64,000 nucleotides of DNA. It comes from an uncultured Prevotella sp. (GTDB taxonomy: Bacteria; Bacteroidota; Bacteroidia; Bacteroidales; Bacteroidaceae). Below, one piece after another: positions 15,887 to 23,679 of this stretch. Both the position numbers and the translations under genes were made by a program. Location of the stretch: assembly GCA_946403845.1 (NCBI GenBank), contig CAMJBL010000001.1, positions 108,605-172,604 on the forward strand, in the 5' to 3' direction. The notes under the pieces were generated by a model. The model was not told where the DNA came from. It saw only the letters and a list, made by a program, of their open reading frames with translations, and made no database searches. Within the stretch, counting starts at the first letter, position 1. Each line of letters opens with the position of its first letter.

Positions 15887-16792
15887 ATGATGAGTTTGAG
15901 TGATATATATATATGTGTATTAAATAAACTTGATGGTTTTAATGAAAAAAACATTCTTAAAGCCATAGACTTAGCTAATAATGATGTCGTTGAAACGCTT
16001 GATGATTTCATTGACTTTATTAATTTCAATATTGAAGATTGTAGATTTGAGGATATCACTCAACCTATTAATAAGGAAACTATAAAGAAAGTTGTTGAGA
16101 AAGTTTTGAAAAACAAAGATAATATAGTACATTATGTAAATCCATCAGATGGTAGTTTCCCCAAATGTTTGCCTATTGAAGAAATAGAGGCGCCTTCTCT
16201 TTTGAAATATAAGGGGAATTTGGAGAACCTTAAACGCAAAACAATACTAATAACAGGATCCCCCACTGTATCAGACAATGCTAGGTTAGCTTCTGAATAT
16301 ATTGGGAAGGTTTTGGCTTCAGGCGGCTATAACATATTGTCTACTTTTTCAAATGAATGTGAAGAAAAAGCAATAAAGGGATGTAAAGAAGTCAAGGGGG
16401 TAAGTACATTCTTTTTGCCTCATAGTTTAGAACGGCTGACATCTGAAGAAATAGAAGTTATTCATAGCGAAATCGATTCTGAACGCTCAATGATTATTTC
16501 TGTTGATGATTATGCTCTGGCAAATGCTGAATCAATTGAAAAAGCTTGTAAATATTCAATGGCACTTGCTGATTGTATGATTATTCCCCAAATTAGTAAT
16601 ACTGATTATATCTTTGACCATGTTAAGAAGTTTTTGAAATCAGACAAACCAGTTTATCTTGTAAGATACAAAACAAGAACTATTAAAGAGTACAATTGTA
16701 TAAAAGCTCTTGAATCATTAGGGGTGATGTATTTGTCTAGTAATACTGTGTTAAAGCAGATAAAAGATACGGTTGGAGAGGTGTTGATATGA
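15887..16792 (+). CDS. DprA/Smf-like Rossmann-fold protein
   Basis: 301 residues. The central part follows the DprA pattern: a FPKCLPIEEIEAPSLLKYKG segment (~88-107) corresponds to DprA's YPxxLxxIxxxPxxLyxkG, and KTILITGSPTVSDNARLAS (~114-132) to its GSRxxSxYG nucleotide-binding loop. The usual Arg after GS is Pro here, so ligand binding may differ. DprA normally loads RecA on incoming DNA. DprA-like (SLOG-superfamily) proteins also occur in conflict systems as ligand sensors. The stop overlaps the next ATG (ATGA). It is the last strongly AT-rich gene of the block. Confidence 0.7.
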   Translation: MMSLSDIYICVLNKLDGFNEKNILKAIDLANNDVVETLDDFIDFINFNIEDCRFEDITQPINKETIKKVVEKVLKNKDNIVHYVNPSDGSFPKCLPIEEIEAPSLLKYKGNLENLKRKTILITGSPTVSDNARLASEYIGKVLASGGYNILSTFSNECEEKAIKGCKEVKGVSTFFLPHSLERLTSEEIEVIHSEIDSERSMIISVDDYALANAESIEKACKYSMALADCMIIPQISNTDYIFDHVKKFLKSDKPVYLVRYKTRTIKEYNCIKALESLGVMYLSSNTVLKQIKDTVGEVLI

Positions 16793-18192
16793 AGAAAGTA
16801 TATTTAATTATAGCAGCCATTATGCTGCTTTGTTTGGCACCAATGCCATACGGGTATTTCCAGTTGGTGAGATTCTTGTCGACACTGGTGTTTGGTGTGA
16901 TGGCATTCCGATATTACCAGGAGCGAAAGGAGTGGCTGGCTTATATATGTGGTACATTGGCTCTGCTGTTTCAGCCGTTCTACAAGATTGCATTGGGCAG
17001 AACGGTATGGAACATCGTGGATGTTATTGTTGCTATAGGATTAATCGCACTTTTCATCTATGAATGGAAGGAGGGGGATGGTAAAACGGAATTTAAGGGT
17101 AATACACCACCCATAAACATAATAGGCGAACCAGTAGAGTCAAACAACTTTGAGTTTAAACTCGAGGGAAAACTTGGTCCCAAGGAACTTATTTATGTTG
17201 CATCTGAAGAGGATAAGGATCTGGAGGATCTGTTTGAGAATAAACCTGAGGTCTTCGAAGGCTGGGGTCAGATGATGGGGTTCCATATTATCTATCTGCC
17301 ATTACTTATCAAGAAACTGCAGGAGAAACGAGTTCTCCAATATCGTGCGCCTTATCTGAATGATACCGAGGTTAAAAGCGCTATTGTTGGCAATGATTTC
17401 TTGCTGAGGTTCCTGGATAATCCTGCTGATAGAGGTAAGATGAAGCATGGATTTATCCGAACAGAGAATATTCATCGTGGCGATGACGGGAAAGATAAAG
17501 CCATAAACCGTTTCTATCCCTTGTCATCGAAGAGTGGGGAGCCTATAGCTGATCAGTTGCATAGAATAAGCAAGCAGATTGCTGCTGAGGATAGTCAAAA
17601 GAAACTGCCAGGCGCATCGTATGATGAGTGGGGTGATGGCGATCAGTCTGATAGTCCGGCAGACTCTCAGTTCAATTCGCAACAAGGCGGTGAGAATATT
17701 GAAGATCTGATGGAGGAAGTCAGAGAGAGGATTGCCAAGTTACGTCAACGTGGTATCGCAGAATACTTGCTGGAGCAGCTGATACATCCAGATAATAGAT
17801 TGAGTCGAATGGTTATCACCAAGGATTACCGTATCGTATTGCCTGACTATAACGATATGGAAATCAAGATGGAGCCTTTGGTTAAGGCTGTGTATCTGCT
17901 TTTCCTGAAGCATCCTGAAGGTATCATGTTTAAATGCTTGCCTGACTATCGAGAGGAATTGGCTCGTATATATGCAGAGTTGAGACCACAAGGTTTGACG
18001 GACAGAGCGCTGCAAAGCATAGAGGATGTTACAAATCCTCTGCTGAACTCTATCAACGAGAAATGTGCTCGAATAAGAGGAGCATTTGTAGGACAATTTG
18101 ATGATTATATGGCGAAGAGTTACTATATTGATGGGCTACGTGGGGAGGCAAAGAAAATCTCGCTTCCTCGTAATCTGGTAGTCTGGGAATAA
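16789..18192 (+). CDS. DUF6804-like membrane protein with unknown C-terminal domain
   Basis: 467 residues. The N-terminus (~1-93) has three or four membrane helices and resembles DUF6804 (LAPMPYGYFQLVRF). The linker is followed by a soluble region. The last ~145 residues (~325-467), with DYRIVLPDY, KAVYLLFLKHPEGI and INEKCARIR, are clearly homologous to most of the protein at 23098-23661. That shared domain is unnamed to me. GC content returns to the host level here, although the gene overlaps the DprA-like gene by four bases, so the join may mark an insertion boundary or an old fusion of units. Confidence 0.65.
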   Translation: MKKVYLIIAAIMLLCLAPMPYGYFQLVRFLSTLVFGVMAFRYYQERKEWLAYICGTLALLFQPFYKIALGRTVWNIVDVIVAIGLIALFIYEWKEGDGKTEFKGNTPPINIIGEPVESNNFEFKLEGKLGPKELIYVASEEDKDLEDLFENKPEVFEGWGQMMGFHIIYLPLLIKKLQEKRVLQYRAPYLNDTEVKSAIVGNDFLLRFLDNPADRGKMKHGFIRTENIHRGDDGKDKAINRFYPLSSKSGEPIADQLHRISKQIAAEDSQKKLPGASYDEWGDGDQSDSPADSQFNSQQGGENIEDLMEEVRERIAKLRQRGIAEYLLEQLIHPDNRLSRMVITKDYRIVLPDYNDMEIKMEPLVKAVYLLFLKHPEGIMFKCLPDYREELARIYAELRPQGLTDRALQSIEDVTNPLLNSINEKCARIRGAFVGQFDDYMAKSYYIDGLRGEAKKISLPRNLVVWE

Positions 18193-18226
18193 AATCGCAT
18201 TTCCACAAGCCTTGTGGGCTGTAATT
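18193..18226 (+). terminator. Short hairpin after the DUF6804-like gene
   Basis: CCACAAGCCTTGTGG (18203-18217) forms a compact stem-loop just after the stop at 18192. It lacks a strong T-run. The same ACAAGCCTTGTG sequence recurs at 4800-4812. Confidence 0.45.
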
Positions 18227-18268
18227 ATTTGGTGGCAATGATACAAGTTCGTATCTTTGCCACCAAAT
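18227..18268 (+). promoter_or_regulatory. Promoter embedded in a 12-bp inverted repeat
   Basis: ATTTGGTGGCAA (18227-18238) and TTGCCACCAAAT (18257-18268) are perfect inverted repeats. The left arm contains the -33 TTTG, and the -7 TATCTTTG (18252-18259) runs into the right arm. A dimeric repressor bound here would cover both elements. It starts a new transcript for the vWA lipoprotein gene. Confidence 0.65.
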
Positions 18269-18284
18269 TTAATTGTGTGCGATT

Positions 18285-19046
18285 ATGGAAAAAATGAAAC
18301 TTTTCTGCGCTTTTGTGATATGTGTCGCAATATGCGCTTGTAGTGAGACGAAGAAGAAATCTTCGGAGTTACAAAATTTGTACAATCTAATTATCATTGA
18401 TGAGAGTGGGTCTATGTGGACTATCGAAAAAGAAGCTGTAAGCGGATTGAATGAAACGTTTCAGACTATCGCTGCTGCTCAGAAAGAGCATACACAACAG
18501 AGGCATTTTGTTAGCCTTGTCACATTCAATAGCTTGCGGATTCACAATGTCTATGATAGAAAACCTATTGGGGAGGATAGCTTAAAATGGGATGACTATC
18601 ATCCACGAGGCTGTACTCCGTTATTTGATGCTATGGGAAGTGCAATAGATAGCCTTAGGAAGTATGTAACGGCTGATGATATTGTGTTGGTGACGATTAT
18701 TACTGATGGACTGGAGAATGCTTCGAAAAAATATAGTGGTAAACATATTAAGGAAATGGTTTCTGAGTTGAAGTCGCAGGGATGGGTATTCGCTTATATC
18801 GGCACGAATCAAGATGTAGATTCTATTGCAGATGAAATAGGCGTGCGAAACAGAATGGGATACCATTATTCGTCAGAAGGTGTTCGGGATATGTGGGAAA
18901 CAGATAAAGAGAGCAGACTGAGACTTTATTATAGTGCTGCTCACGAGGGGAGATCTGCTATTGATGAGAACTATGGGTATTATAATAAAAGAAAAAATGG
19001 GGCCTCGAAAGGAGAAACTTCTACTATCAAACAAAATGATAAATAA
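18285..19046 (+). CDS. vWA-domain lipoprotein
   Basis: 253 residues from the ATG at 18285. The track's TTG start at 18273 lies almost on the transcription start. A lipoprotein signal ends at AICAC (Cys ~19). The vWA domain has an intact MIDAS: IIIDESGSMW (~38-47), the threonine in GCTPLFDAM (~107-115) and the aspartate in TIITDGLEN. It is expected on the periplasmic side of the inner or outer membrane, mediating Mg-dependent protein binding. It is the second vWA protein in this neighbourhood, but it has its own promoter and normal GC, so a link to the AT-rich operon is only suggestive. Confidence 0.8.
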   Translation: MEKMKLFCAFVICVAICACSETKKKSSELQNLYNLIIIDESGSMWTIEKEAVSGLNETFQTIAAAQKEHTQQRHFVSLVTFNSLRIHNVYDRKPIGEDSLKWDDYHPRGCTPLFDAMGSAIDSLRKYVTADDIVLVTIITDGLENASKKYSGKHIKEMVSELKSQGWVFAYIGTNQDVDSIADEIGVRNRMGYHYSSEGVRDMWETDKESRLRLYYSAAHEGRSAIDENYGYYNKRKNGASKGETSTIKQNDK

Positions 19047-19054
19047 GTCTAGAT

Positions 19055-19669
19055 ATGGTTCACATTATTATTTGGGTAATTATACTCGGTGTTTATTACT
19101 TCTACCATGTTTATAAGGCAAGTGTGGAGGAAAAGGAGGCAGAGGAAGATCGGTTCTTTGAAGAGCTAAAGAATGGTGATAGTCATAATGAAATTGTCAC
19201 TGAGGAGCCTGCGTATCTTGATGAAAAAACTACCACAGAATTGGTTTTATGTACCTTGCGTAAAATTGGTTGCGAACCTGAGACAGAGGAACAAGGGGAT
19301 CTATGGAGGGTCTACTTTACTTATCAAGGGGAAAAGTTTGCGATAGAATGTAATGACAGCTGTAGATTCATCGTAATATATGACACATGGTGGTATCAGA
19401 TGTCTGTCTATAGTGACGTCGAAGATATTGCTAATCTTCATAAAGTGATAAATCTTGCAAATCAACAGGCTAGTGTAACGGTCATCCACACTGTTAATCA
19501 GGAGATTGAAGAAATAGGTGTTCACAGCAGAAGAAATATATTGTTCATTCCACAGATTCCTGAGATTGATCAATATCTTGTCAGCGTTTTGAATGAATTC
19601 TTCAAGGTTCAGAGGTATGTGGTGACAGAATTGGAAAAGTGTAAAGTAAGAGAAGAACAAAGTATATAG
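19055..19669 (+). CDS. Membrane-anchored protein, possibly YbjN-like
   Basis: 204 residues. One N-terminal membrane helix (~2-18, HIIIWVIILGVYYFYHVY), an acidic linker, then a soluble alpha/beta domain (~60-190) with a pattern reminiscent of YbjN/type III chaperone-like folds (TELVLCTLRKIGC at the start, and VINLANQQASV in the middle). That assignment is tentative. It begins 8 bases after the vWA lipoprotein gene and ends 5 bases before the next ORF, so the three genes are probably co-transcribed towards dnaB. Confidence 0.6.
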   Translation: MVHIIIWVIILGVYYFYHVYKASVEEKEAEEDRFFEELKNGDSHNEIVTEEPAYLDEKTTTELVLCTLRKIGCEPETEEQGDLWRVYFTYQGEKFAIECNDSCRFIVIYDTWWYQMSVYSDVEDIANLHKVINLANQQASVTVIHTVNQEIEEIGVHSRRNILFIPQIPEIDQYLVSVLNEFFKVQRYVVTELEKCKVREEQSI

Positions 19670-19674
19670 GAGTT

Positions 19675-20100
19675 ATGACAGATTACGAGTACATTATTAA
19701 TCAGGTAAAGAAATTCCATTTTTCAAAATGGGATGATGATGAGTTAAGGAAGTGCGTTGATAAACTGCCCAAGCTGTCGAGGCAGGAGTTGGTAATGCTT
19801 TATCAGAGCAGGTGGTTGGGTAATGAGACAACGTTTAAGGATGCCATTTTTAATCTATTGTTTAAGGAACGAATAGAGGAGAGGGACAAGAAGATCAAGG
19901 CGATGAATGTGGATGAACTGATTGAGAACCTGCACGACGAAAACGGTTATGGGAAGTTCATCGTGCTTGAAATGAAAGAGCGTTATGACTCGCTTGACGA
20001 TGAGGATAGGGTGAAGATTTTTGATACGCTGGCTGAGACGACCAAAGCGAATCAGAAGTGGGCTGAGAGTAAGAGGAAACAATTGAATGCTGACAAGTAA
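19675..20100 (+). CDS. Hypothetical protein upstream of dnaB
   Basis: 141 residues, highly charged and mostly helical, without signal peptide or membrane segment. No family is recognised. It lies between the YbjN-like gene and dnaB with 5-base gaps, so it is likely expressed with the helicase. Aromatic residues near the N-terminus (FHFSKWDDDEL) and repeated acidic/basic helices suggest a protein-binding role, but nothing specific can be claimed. Confidence 0.6.
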   Translation: MTDYEYIINQVKKFHFSKWDDDELRKCVDKLPKLSRQELVMLYQSRWLGNETTFKDAIFNLLFKERIEERDKKIKAMNVDELIENLHDENGYGKFIVLEMKERYDSLDDEDRVKIFDTLAETTKANQKWAESKRKQLNADK

Positions 20101-20105
20101 ACTAT

Positions 20106-21617
20106 ATGCCAGGACAAAGGAATAATAATAGGCGCGCGCAACAACCATTGGATCTTTCCTATGGTCATGTGATGCCTCAGGCTCCGGAAATAGAGAAAGC
20201 TGTGCTGGGAGCGATGATGATAGACAAGGATGCCTATCTGGAGGTGTGCAATTTGTTGAGGCCAGAGAGCTTCTACGAGCCAAGAAACCAAATGGTGTAT
20301 GATGCTATTCTGCAGCTGAGCAGGGATGAGAGCCCTGTGGATGTGCTGACTGTGACAAATATGTTGGGGAAAATGGGTAAACTCGATGAGGTAGGAGGAC
20401 CTGGTTACATTGCAGAACTGAGTTCGAGGGTAGCCACTTCCGCCAATATCGAATATCATGCCAACGTAGTGGCGGAGAAATTCTTGTCACGTCAGATGAT
20501 TGAATATGTCAATGTCATTGGAAAGAAGGCATTCGATGAGACCTACGACATTAGGGACGTGATGCAGGAGGCTGAGGAAACTCTCTTGGAACTGTCGATG
20601 AAAAACATGAAGAAAGACTATTCTGCATTGGGGCCAGTTGTTGACAGAGCGGTCAAGGCTGTAGAGGAAGCTTATGCCAACAACGGAAGTTTTACAGGTA
20701 TTCCATCTGGCTTATACAAACTCGATGATATCACATGCGGATGGCAAAAGTCGGACCTTGTGATTATCGCGGGCCGTCCTGCGATGGGCAAAACGGCCTT
20801 TGCACTCTCTGTGGCGAAGAATATCGCTGTGGATCAGAAGAGACCTATAGCGTTTTTCTCACTGGAAATGTCGGATGTACAGTTGGCAAATCGATTGATG
20901 TCGAATGCTTGCGAGATAGATGGAAAGAAACTGCTCAGCGGACAGTTGGATAGAGAGGATTGGAAAAGGCTTGATAGAACTCTAAGTGTACTGACTGATG
21001 CACCGTTGTTTGTGGATGATACGGAAGGCCTCTCAGTGATGGAACTGAGGACAAAGGCTCGCAGGCTTCAAAGGGAACATCATATTGAACTGATCATGAT
21101 TGATTACCTGCAACTGATGACAGCAAGCGGTATGAGATATAATAGTCGTCAGGAGGAGGTGTCGCTGATTTCGCGTTCGTTGAAGGGCTTGGCGAAGGAA
21201 TTAAATATACCAGTATTGGCTTTGAGCCAATTGAATCGTGGCGTGGAATCGCGGGAAGGTGCAGAAGGGAAACGGCCTCAATTGTCTGACCTCAGGGAGT
21301 CGGGAGCCATCGAGCAGGATGCGGATATGGTGATTTTCCTACATCGTCCGGAGTATTACCATATCCTTATGAGTGAAGATGGATTCACAGACTATCGGGG
21401 TAAGGCAGAGGTGATTGTATCCAAACATCGTAAGGGCGCAACAGGTATCGTCACGATGGACTTTATGGGAGAATATACACGTTTCGCAAATCCGGAGGAT
21501 AGAAAACTTGGAAATAGCTCGCCACGAGATGGCGGAGAGGTTAGGGACTCTGCTGTGAATGGAGAGAATAATGACTTGCCTTTTCCTCCTGCGGATAATA
21601 ATCCTCCTGAAGTATGA
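20106..21617 (+). CDS. dnaB: Replicative DNA helicase DnaB
   Basis: 503 residues, normal for DnaB. The N-terminal domain starts at ~20 (PEIEKAVLGAMMIDKDAY). The RecA-like ATPase domain has Walker A GRPAMGKTAF (~223-232), Walker B IELIMIDYLQLM, and the arginine-finger region with LSQLNRGVESR. It forms the hexameric fork helicase that unwinds DNA ahead of the replisome. The stop overlaps the next gene's ATG (ATGA). It is embedded in a run of small unknown genes and not near rplI or alr as in many other bacteria. Confidence 0.96.
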   Translation: MPGQRNNNRRAQQPLDLSYGHVMPQAPEIEKAVLGAMMIDKDAYLEVCNLLRPESFYEPRNQMVYDAILQLSRDESPVDVLTVTNMLGKMGKLDEVGGPGYIAELSSRVATSANIEYHANVVAEKFLSRQMIEYVNVIGKKAFDETYDIRDVMQEAEETLLELSMKNMKKDYSALGPVVDRAVKAVEEAYANNGSFTGIPSGLYKLDDITCGWQKSDLVIIAGRPAMGKTAFALSVAKNIAVDQKRPIAFFSLEMSDVQLANRLMSNACEIDGKKLLSGQLDREDWKRLDRTLSVLTDAPLFVDDTEGLSVMELRTKARRLQREHHIELIMIDYLQLMTASGMRYNSRQEEVSLISRSLKGLAKELNIPVLALSQLNRGVESREGAEGKRPQLSDLRESGAIEQDADMVIFLHRPEYYHILMSEDGFTDYRGKAEVIVSKHRKGATGIVTMDFMGEYTRFANPEDRKLGNSSPRDGGEVRDSAVNGENNDLPFPPADNNPPEV

Positions 21618-21880
21618 CGATTGAAGAGGTTATTGACAGGGCTGTGATGTTGAGGCAGACGATAGAGATTGAGTATTGCACGCGAAGTGGGAGCGTGTTT
21701 ACATGCAGGATCTCTGATATCGTTTATTCTCAGTATTATGGTGGTGGCTATATTCAGGCCTTCCGCGAGGATATGGGAGAGGAACGGACATTCAAAGTCA
21801 GCAGAATCCAAAAGGTGAATGGTCATTCGTTTTCGAGAATCTTTTGGAATCAGATAGGCGATAATTTTAATAGGATATAG
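21614..21880 (+). CDS. Small WYL-like domain protein
   Basis: 88 residues. The pattern IEIEYCTRSGS (~15-25), YIQAFREDMGEERTFKVSRIQKV (~48-70) matches the core of a WYL domain, in which the FRxDRI segment binds ligands or nucleic acid. It lacks the helix-turn-helix of WYL transcription factors, so it may act as a stand-alone ligand or DNA-end sensor. It is translationally coupled to dnaB by a 4-base overlap. Confidence 0.65.
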   Translation: MTIEEVIDRAVMLRQTIEIEYCTRSGSVFTCRISDIVYSQYYGGGYIQAFREDMGEERTFKVSRIQKVNGHSFSRIFWNQIGDNFNRI

Positions 21881-21888
21881 ATGTTAGT

Positions 21889-22476
21889 ATGAGGAAGTTT
21901 TTGTTTGGGGTGATACTGGTGGTGGGCGTTAGCGCTTATTTTGCTAGGAGTGGGCAGAGTAAGGAGAAGAAGGTGGTCGTGCATGACACAATCTTCAAAG
22001 ATACACAATATATTACGGAACGTGACACGGTGTTCTATGATGCGAAATGGTTGCGGAATCAGTTTCAGGTTGCACCTAAGGCATATTGGAAAAACTATGG
22101 AGATGGGTACGAGGTTGAATTTCCTGATTTTATGAATAAGGTGTTATTGAACAAAGGGGAACGGAATCTGAAGGTGGAATATCATGGTATCAGTATGGTC
22201 GTTAGTGCCTATGATGATGAGTTTGAGATGCCCGTATTGGAGAAATATGAGGGCCTGAATATGTCTGCGGTGACGAAATCTATGGCCGATAGTTCGTTTC
22301 TGTTGGCTGGGAAGTGTGATAAAAACAAGTTTTACTTTGAAAAGGACATCAAACTGAAGAACCGTACTTGGCTGTATCTCCGTGTGGAATTTCCACGAGA
22401 ATTGACCTGGGCTGTAGATCCACTGCTGCATTATGTGAAGGATTATGACCCAAAGAATAAAGTAGAAGGAGCGTGA
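21889..22476 (+). CDS. Hypothetical exported or membrane-anchored protein
   Basis: 195 residues with an N-terminal hydrophobic helix (~4-17, FLFGVILVVGVSAYF), then a periplasmic-looking domain with alternating charged and aromatic residues (FYDAKWLRNQFQ, VEYHGISMVVSAYDDEF). No family recognised. It starts 8 bases after the WYL-like gene and ends 1 base before the next membrane protein gene, so it belongs to the same operon. Confidence 0.55.
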   Translation: MRKFLFGVILVVGVSAYFARSGQSKEKKVVVHDTIFKDTQYITERDTVFYDAKWLRNQFQVAPKAYWKNYGDGYEVEFPDFMNKVLLNKGERNLKVEYHGISMVVSAYDDEFEMPVLEKYEGLNMSAVTKSMADSSFLLAGKCDKNKFYFEKDIKLKNRTWLYLRVEFPRELTWAVDPLLHYVKDYDPKNKVEGA

Positions 22477-22477
22477 T

Positions 22478-23053
22478 ATGAAAGAATTGATTCGGAAAGC
22501 CGTTACTTGGGTACTGGTGATATTGGCTGGATTTTTGTCCTTGGCTGTCATCATGATGTGTTGTTTGACGATTAGCTCTATGCTTTGTCTTGGTTATGTA
22601 GCGATAATCCTATATTGCCTTATACCCAGGTCGTGGAGCTATGTGGGCATTTCGTTGTCGGTTATTGCTGCCTGTTTGTATATTTGTGCCATGTTTCTTT
22701 GTCTTTTTTATCAACCTGGCAGTGTCTTGCTGTCAGCTTTGTTGCCAATTATGGCGGTATTAGCGATGCTGAAAGGCAAACCACTATGGATGTGGGGTCT
22801 TGTTGCGTTGATATTTCTGGCAATGGGTGTGTTTAGCTTGTTTTATAATGATATTATTGGGCCTATGACATTTATGATTTGTGATCGACCCATTGATGTG
22901 CCTGCACAATGGGGCCACTGCTACCGTCTGTTCTGGAGTGCTTTGTTGTTTAATATTGTGGCTTATCGGGCTGGCATTCTGTCGATTCTTGTTCTAAGTG
23001 GCATTTCTTTATATAAAAGATATCGCAAGCCTTGCGAGGATTTGGAAGTATAG
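22478..23053 (+). CDS. Multi-pass membrane protein
   Basis: 191 residues with about five hydrophobic helices (~12-32, 34-48, 52-75, 82-98, 105-122, plus one near 155-178). No catalytic motif or known family is apparent. It is tightly linked to the preceding exported-protein gene and is followed by a new promoter for the next ORF, so it likely ends the dnaB operon. Confidence 0.55.
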   Translation: MKELIRKAVTWVLVILAGFLSLAVIMMCCLTISSMLCLGYVAIILYCLIPRSWSYVGISLSVIAACLYICAMFLCLFYQPGSVLLSALLPIMAVLAMLKGKPLWMWGLVALIFLAMGVFSLFYNDIIGPMTFMICDRPIDVPAQWGHCYRLFWSALLFNIVAYRAGILSILVLSGISLYKRYRKPCEDLEV

Positions 23054-23097
23054 AAAATCTTTGCTAACTTTGTGGCGTGATAGAACAAGAAGGACAA

Positions 23098-23661
23098 ATG
23101 ACCCCTGAGGAAGCGGCTCTGGAGGTGAGAAAACTGGCGGAGCAACTGATGGCAGCAGACAGGAAGGACCTGCTGTTGAAGGCTATAGGCGTGCCTACGC
23201 TAGAGGCGTTACGCATCGAAGCTGCGAAGGGAGAGTTGTCGCGACTAGTGATAACGGCTGACTACCGTTTTATGCTAGTGGACTATCATGTGGAAGTGGA
23301 ACTGCAGCCTGTACACAAGGCGGTGTATCTATTGTTTTTGGCGCATCCCGAGGGTCTCGAGTTCAAGCGGTTGACTGACTACAGAGAGGAACTGAAGGGC
23401 TACTATATGCAGACGGCGAAGCTGTTGGATAAGGAGAAGATCGAAGAGGGCGTGAAACATCTGGTGGATCCGCTCGATAATGCTATCAACGAGAAGTGCT
23501 CGCGTATCAAGAAGGTGTTTCTTGAACTGATGGACGAATATCGGGCGAGCTACTACTTTATCAGTAGCCATACGCAAAAGCATGTCGCTGGACGGGTCTG
23601 GTATGAAAGACTGAAAATCATTACGCTTCCAAGAGAACTGGTAATAAGGGAATATTTATAG
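23098..23661 (+). CDS. Unknown protein sharing a domain with the 16789-18192 product
   Basis: About 187 residues from the ATG at 23098. A GTG at 23077 is also possible, but a -7 TAACTTTG at 23065-23072 puts the transcription start on top of it. Residues ~45-187 align with the C-terminus of the DUF6804-like protein: DYRFMLVDY, KAVYLLFLAHPEGLEF, INEKCSRIKKVF and a final ITLPREL. No membrane helix here. The two copies lie about 5 kb apart around dnaB, suggesting duplication of a soluble module of unknown function. It is followed 18 bases later by ftsZ. Confidence 0.6.
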   Translation: MTPEEAALEVRKLAEQLMAADRKDLLLKAIGVPTLEALRIEAAKGELSRLVITADYRFMLVDYHVEVELQPVHKAVYLLFLAHPEGLEFKRLTDYREELKGYYMQTAKLLDKEKIEEGVKHLVDPLDNAINEKCSRIKKVFLELMDEYRASYYFISSHTQKHVAGRVWYERLKIITLPRELVIREYL

Positions 23662-23679
23662 TTTAGAGTTAAGAGATAC

